Shown here piece by piece: positions 60,228-64,000 of a DNA stretch of 64,000 nucleotides (its first letter is position 1; the number at the start of each line of letters is the position of its first letter). Under the pieces are notes generated by a model. The model was not told the origin of the DNA. It made no database searches and saw only the letters and a list, made by a program, of their open reading frames with translations. Origin of the DNA: Desulfosporosinus nitroreducens. Its GTDB lineage: Bacteria > Bacillota > Desulfitobacteriia > Desulfitobacteriales > Desulfitobacteriaceae. The stretch is from NCBI RefSeq assembly GCF_023897015.1, contig NZ_JAMHFY010000007.1, forward strand, positions 1 to 64,000. The letters run 5' to 3'. The position numbers and the translations under genes were made by a program.

Positions 60228-61112
60228 ATGAACAAACAAAAGAGGGTCGCTGCAATTCACGATATCTCTTGTGTGGGCAGATGTTCACTTACGGTTGCCC
60301 TGCCCATTCTTTCAGCAGCAGGGTTTGACACAAGTGTATTGCCTACAGCGATTCTATCTACTCATACTGGCGGTTTTGAAGGTTTTACATATAGAGATTT
60401 AACGGAAGATATAAAACCTATCTCAGATCATTGGCAATCACTTAATTTACATTTTGACGCTTTATACAGCGGTTTTTTGGGTTCCTTTGAACAGATTGAC
60501 TTAGTAGCAGACCTATTTGACACTTTTAGAAGTAACGATACCTTAGTAATGGTTGACCCTGTGATGGCAGACAATGGAGTTTTATACTCCATTTATTCGC
60601 CAGAAATGGCTAAGGGCATGACCAAATTGTGCGCTAAGGCAGATATTATCGTCCCAAATTTGACCGAAGCTGCTTTCCTTTTAGATGAGGATTATGTTGG
60701 GGAAAATTATTCACAACAATATATTGAAACTACCTTAAAAAAACTATCTTCCCTGGGATCAAAAATGGTTGTACTATCGGGTGTTTCGTTTGAAAGAGAC
60801 AAGTTAGGAGCAGCCGCCTTTAATAGCGAAACAGGTAAGATTAGTTATGCCTTCAATGATAAGATTGACGGTTACTTTCATGGCACAGGAGATGTATTTG
60901 GGAGCGCCTTATTATCTGCGCTTTTAAATAACTTTTCTCTTGAAGAAGCAACACAAATAGCCGTAGATTATACTCATATGTGCATAAGTTTGACTCAAAA
61001 AGCAGAACTAGAAAAAAGATATGGCGTCTGCTTTGAAAAAGCAATCCCCTATCTAATCAAGAAATTAGGGTTATATAATGATCAAGTTACAATCAAATCG
61101 GAAATTTTATAG
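60228..61112 (+). CDS. pdxY: Pyridoxal/pyridoxamine kinase
   Basis: A 294-residue ribokinase-fold enzyme that phosphorylates pyridoxal or pyridoxine (vitamin B6 salvage). It begins RVAAIHDISCVGRCSLTVAL, has TAILSTHTGGF, VMVDPVMADNGVLY, DIIVPNLTEAAFLL and the anion-hole/catalytic motif YFHGTGDVFGSALLSAL with the catalytic Asp. The VGRCSL start is typical of the PdxY/PdxK group. It is adjacent to the divergent regulator pdxR. ATG follows AAGGAGG. Confidence 0.93.
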   Translation: MNKQKRVAAIHDISCVGRCSLTVALPILSAAGFDTSVLPTAILSTHTGGFEGFTYRDLTEDIKPISDHWQSLNLHFDALYSGFLGSFEQIDLVADLFDTFRSNDTLVMVDPVMADNGVLYSIYSPEMAKGMTKLCAKADIIVPNLTEAAFLLDEDYVGENYSQQYIETTLKKLSSLGSKMVVLSGVSFERDKLGAAAFNSETGKISYAFNDKIDGYFHGTGDVFGSALLSALLNNFSLEEATQIAVDYTHMCISLTQKAELEKRYGVCFEKAIPYLIKKLGLYNDQVTIKSEIL

Positions 61113-61165
61113 AAGAACAGCAGGTGACGAGGCTAACTAACATTTACCTTCAAATTTACTTTTAA

Positions 61166-61220
61166 ACACTCATACAGAGGGGGTATCCAAGATTCTGGAT
61201 ACCCCCTTTTGTATGAGTGT
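61166..61220 (+). terminator. Terminator after pyridoxal kinase
   Basis: Nested stems: outer ACACTCATAC/GTATGAGTGT (61166-61175, 61211-61220), inner GGGGGTATCC/GGATACCCCC (61179-61188, 61197-61206) followed by TTTT. It lies between converging genes and could serve both. Confidence 0.9.
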
Positions 61221-61241
61221 TCGAGGCCTGTTTTAGACTGT

Positions 61242-62051
61242 TTAATTCTGACCCATTTTAAGGAGTTGCTTGGCCAAATCTTCTATCCTTACCAAACTAT
61301 TGGCAATTTCCGTCACTTCATTAGCATGACTTTCGGTTACCTCCGTCAGTTGCTTAATAGCCTCTATTAAAAGCCCCACGGATGATTGAACCTCTTGGAC
61401 ATTTCTTTCAATTGCTTGAGTAGAGGAGTCTGTATCTGTGGCAAGCTTCCTAACTTCTTCTGAAACAATGCTAAACCCTCGTCCATGCTCACCTGCCCGA
61501 GAAGCTTCAATCGCCGCATTGATCCCTAGGATTTTACTTTGTTTGGAAATTTTCTTGATTTCCTGTGTTAATTCGTTGGTTCTGAGCATCTCCTTGTTTA
61601 CCTGTTCAGTCTCTGCGTCCATACTTCTGAGTGTAGCCGCCAGTTCTTCAGTCGCAGCTGACAAATTGTGAGCTGATGAAGAAATCGCGACCACAGAATC
61701 AAGGATTTCCTGACCGGTTATTAGAAGATTGTCATAATGCTCAAGGGAACAAGCAATGGCAAGGCAGCCAGCGATCTTTGACTCTTCAATGATCGGTTGA
61801 GCGATACCGACAAAAGGTACTCCAAAAATTTCTTTCGATACCCGCCGTACAACGCGTTGTCCACTCGTAAGAGCTTCCAACACATTTGAGCCTGGCGTAG
61901 GTGCATTTCCAATCTTGGCTCTAGTATCAATTGTTTTTCCCGGGTAATAAGCAACTATCTTCTCAGTATCGAAAAGTGTAACGGCAGCGTCAACATTAAA
62001 AAATTGCTGAACTTCCTCAGCTATAATCTGGTAAGCCTCAAATTTTTTCAC
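61242..62051 (-). CDS. Soluble chemoreceptor-like protein
   Basis: A 269-residue cytosolic protein with no membrane segment. Residues 1-120 form a sensor region resembling sugar-diacid or GAF-like sensors (DAAVTLFDTEKIVAYYPGKT, VPFVGIAQPIIEESKIAGCL). Residues 130-265 are a short methyl-accepting-type coiled coil with the tip KKISKQSKILGINAAIEASR, close to the canonical EIAxQTNLLALNAAIEAAR. It could couple to the CheA/CheW of the neighbouring operon. GTG start behind GGAGG. Confidence 0.85.
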   Translation of the reverse strand: MKKFEAYQIIAEEVQQFFNVDAAVTLFDTEKIVAYYPGKTIDTRAKIGNAPTPGSNVLEALTSGQRVVRRVSKEIFGVPFVGIAQPIIEESKIAGCLAIACSLEHYDNLLITGQEILDSVVAISSSAHNLSAATEELAATLRSMDAETEQVNKEMLRTNELTQEIKKISKQSKILGINAAIEASRAGEHGRGFSIVSEEVRKLATDTDSSTQAIERNVQEVQSSVGLLIEAIKQLTEVTESHANEVTEIANSLVRIEDLAKQLLKMGQN

Positions 62052-62190
62052 TTAATTTCCTCCACGTTTAAGATTACTGAAACAAAAGCCACAATCTTTA
62101 TTGTAATTTATAGAACGGATAATTTCAACGAACACCTGTTAATAGCCATTCCTCCCATCATCTTATTGGGATTCATATTTCCGGCTGTTC

Positions 62191-64000
62191 TTAAACTGCC
62201 CATATCAGATTTTGTTTTTCACAGATGTCTTTCATAAAGGAACGCTGGGAACCATCCTTGAAGTGAACCAGAATCATATTCCCATCCTCTTTCGCAATGA
62301 TACCCTCTCCAAAGGTTCTATGTTCTATTACTAAACCAACACCTAAATCACTGGTCATAGTTACAGTTTCTTTTTGGATAACTTCTTCCGGGTTTTCCCC
62401 TTTCATAACCAGAGAAGTCTCGCGAACAAAACGAGAAGACTTAACATGTTTATTATTATAATAATCCATCGAGCATAAGGTTAAGTGCTGTTTAGCCCTG
62501 GTCATCCCTACATAGAACAGACGCCTTTCCTCTTCCAATAATTCTTTCTGTCCACGTTGGTCGTTCTCAGGTATAACCCCCTCAACGAGGTCAAGCAAAT
62601 AAACCTGTTCCCATTCTAATCCTTTAGCCGAATGCATCGTTGAAAGTGTCACAGCATTACTGTGCTTATTTTTATAAGAAAGCTTCATTTGCTCTTCTAG
62701 GAAGGTCAAGCGCTTGGCAAATTCTACTATGGCAGGTTCATTTTGAGCAATTGAGATTAGAATATCCAGGAGACTCCCTATATACTCTTCAGAAAACCCC
62801 AGCGAGTCACATATTCGTTCAATCGCTTTATCATATTCCAACTGGCTTCTGATAAAACGGATGGCCTTTGCAGGAGGAAGTGTATTAAGCACCTTAAATT
62901 GTTTCTTAAGTTCTAAATACTCATTTTTACGCTTTGAAGTAACCTCAGGTTGTTCTGCTAATATCTCAAAGATTGAGCGGTCAATTGCCCTTTGCTTAAG
63001 ATAATCAAGTTGTTGCTTTCTAATATGACAATTAAGCTTAGACCAAATCTTCTCTAAGATTGGCAAGCTTTTATCACTAAAAGAGAAGCGCAAAAAGTTT
63101 AGAATATCATTTATAACCCAGTGTGAGAAAAACTTCTGCTTGCCTGCCTCTCTCATATAAAAGGGAATATTAGCCCTGCTTAACTCTTCAGCCAAACAAA
63201 TTGCAGATAGATTGTTGCGGTAAAGCACCCCTATCTTCGATAAATCTTTTTGACTTCTAAGTTCTTGGATTAAAAACTGATATTGCTCCCTTATTCCTGT
63301 AAAGTGCTCTATTCGAAGTATGTCTCCCGCAGGATTCTTCGTGAACATTTCTTTATCAAAACGCAACTTATTGGAACGAATGAACCCACGGGCTGCGTCC
63401 ACAATTTGAGGGGTTGAGCGGAAATTCTGTTCCATGCGCAGAATCTTTGCACCAGGATATGTTTGTTCAAAATTTAGTAAATATTCCGGCTCGGCGGCTC
63501 TAAATCCAAAGATGCTTTGGTCATCATCCCCGACTGCAAAAATATTGCCTTTAGGTTTTGCGACGATTTCTATGATCTTATGTTGGAGAAGAGAAGTGTC
63601 TTGGCTTTCATCAGTGAGAATATAGTCAAAGCGCTTGCGATAAGCCTCAAGACGCTTAGTGTTTTCATTTAGCTCCTGGAACGCAATGGAAAGCATGTCA
63701 TCATAGTCGATCAACCTTGGCTGACTATTTCTCTTATACTCCTCATAGTCGTTATAAATTAATGGGAAGTTCTTGATATCTGCCTTCTTAAACTCTTCGG
63801 GCTGCCTTAAAGTATTTTTTACATAACAGATGGTATTCTGTAACCCTTCCAGTTGCTCGTCCGTAATTGCTGAAGCATTGCGCTTTTCATAGATTCTACG
63901 CAGGACCCCTGTCTTGCTTTCAGGGCCTTTTTGTTCCTCAATAATCTCGAACCGAGTGTCCCTTTGTCGAAAGGCTGACCGAACCACTTCATAGGCGAAA
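62191..64000 (-). CDS. UvrD/Rep-type superfamily 1 DNA helicase, C-terminal part
   Basis: The frame stays open to the right edge, so the 5' end with the Walker A motif is outside the window; about 603 codons are seen. Visible motifs are II (FDYILTDESQDTS), III (FAVGDDDQSIFGFRAA), IV (KILRMEQNFRST), V (VTLSTMHSAKGLEWEQVYLL) and VI (EERRLFYVGMTRAKQHL). This fits a PcrA/UvrD-like 3'-5' helicase used in repair or in removing proteins from DNA. The C-terminal stretch (LGVGLVIEHRTFGEGIIAKE) is a PcrA-type beta-barrel. Confidence 0.92.
   Translation of the reverse strand, partial: FAYEVVRSAFRQRDTRFEIIEEQKGPESKTGVLRRIYEKRNASAITDEQLEGLQNTICYVKNTLRQPEEFKKADIKNFPLIYNDYEEYKRNSQPRLIDYDDMLSIAFQELNENTKRLEAYRKRFDYILTDESQDTSLLQHKIIEIVAKPKGNIFAVGDDDQSIFGFRAAEPEYLLNFEQTYPGAKILRMEQNFRSTPQIVDAARGFIRSNKLRFDKEMFTKNPAGDILRIEHFTGIREQYQFLIQELRSQKDLSKIGVLYRNNLSAICLAEELSRANIPFYMREAGKQKFFSHWVINDILNFLRFSFSDKSLPILEKIWSKLNCHIRKQQLDYLKQRAIDRSIFEILAEQPEVTSKRKNEYLELKKQFKVLNTLPPAKAIRFIRSQLEYDKAIERICDSLGFSEEYIGSLLDILISIAQNEPAIVEFAKRLTFLEEQMKLSYKNKHSNAVTLSTMHSAKGLEWEQVYLLDLVEGVIPENDQRGQKELLEEERRLFYVGMTRAKQHLTLCSMDYYNNKHVKSSRFVRETSLVMKGENPEEVIQKETVTMTSDLGVGLVIEHRTFGEGIIAKEDGNMILVHFKDGSQRSFMKDICEKQNLIWAV

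Overview
The window looks like the chromosome of an anaerobic, endospore-forming low-GC Gram-positive of the Desulfosporosinus/Desulfitobacterium type (Peptococcales). The reasons are the compact complex I operon (nuoA-B-C-D-H-I-J), the many large hybrid sensor kinases, strong AGGAGG-type ribosome binding sites with frequent GTG/TTG starts, classical Rho-independent terminators, an FMN riboswitch and a Bacillus-style Pho box. The genus is an inference from gene content; no rRNA gene is present.

Layout, left to right. (1) 1-4040, minus: complex I genes nuoA, B, C, D, H, I and the first codons of nuoJ. (2) 4249-8627: a PadR regulator and an FtsX-type ABC transporter; a 22-nt identical motif lies in front of both the transporter and the nuo operon. 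(3) 8761-11845, minus: three tandem M42 aminopeptidases. (4) 12220-18297, plus: a PQ-loop membrane protein, then a trehalose/glucose block made of an OtsA-OtsB fusion, a GH13 alpha-glucosidase and a eukaryotic-type hexokinase. (5) 18776-19249: a YkuK-like protein behind a long palindrome.

(6) 19259-33211, minus: a complete C-P lyase phosphonate system (phnG-H-I-J-K, hexapeptide acetyltransferase, phnL, transporter phnD-C-E-E, phnM, a frameshifted acetyltransferase gene, a PHP phosphoesterase and an inositol-monophosphatase-family protein), preceded by a four-hexamer Pho box and a GntR/UTRA regulator. The last genes suggest that the ribose cyclic phosphate is opened by a PHP enzyme instead of PhnP. 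(7) 33466-34386: ribB under an FMN riboswitch. (8) 34623-39053: a sugar-binding lipoprotein, a Cache hybrid kinase and a LuxR-type response regulator.

(9) 39331-46566: small genes (rhodanese, DUF2680, two HxlR regulators, flavodoxin-like reductase, PpiC-type foldase, MgtC, ABC exporter), two copies of a hairpin-rich intergenic repeat, and a decayed flavin-binding-family gene. (10) 46569-57540, minus: a chemosensory operon tetR-cheY-cheA-cheW-mcp-cheR-cheB followed by a multi-PAS hybrid kinase with HPt and a single-domain receiver; no flagellar genes are in the window. (11) 57840-64000: a DUF4352 protein, a MocR/PdxR-pyridoxal kinase divergent pair, a soluble chemoreceptor-like protein and a UvrD-type helicase running off the right edge. 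No tRNA, rRNA, CRISPR array, transposase or prophage was recognised.
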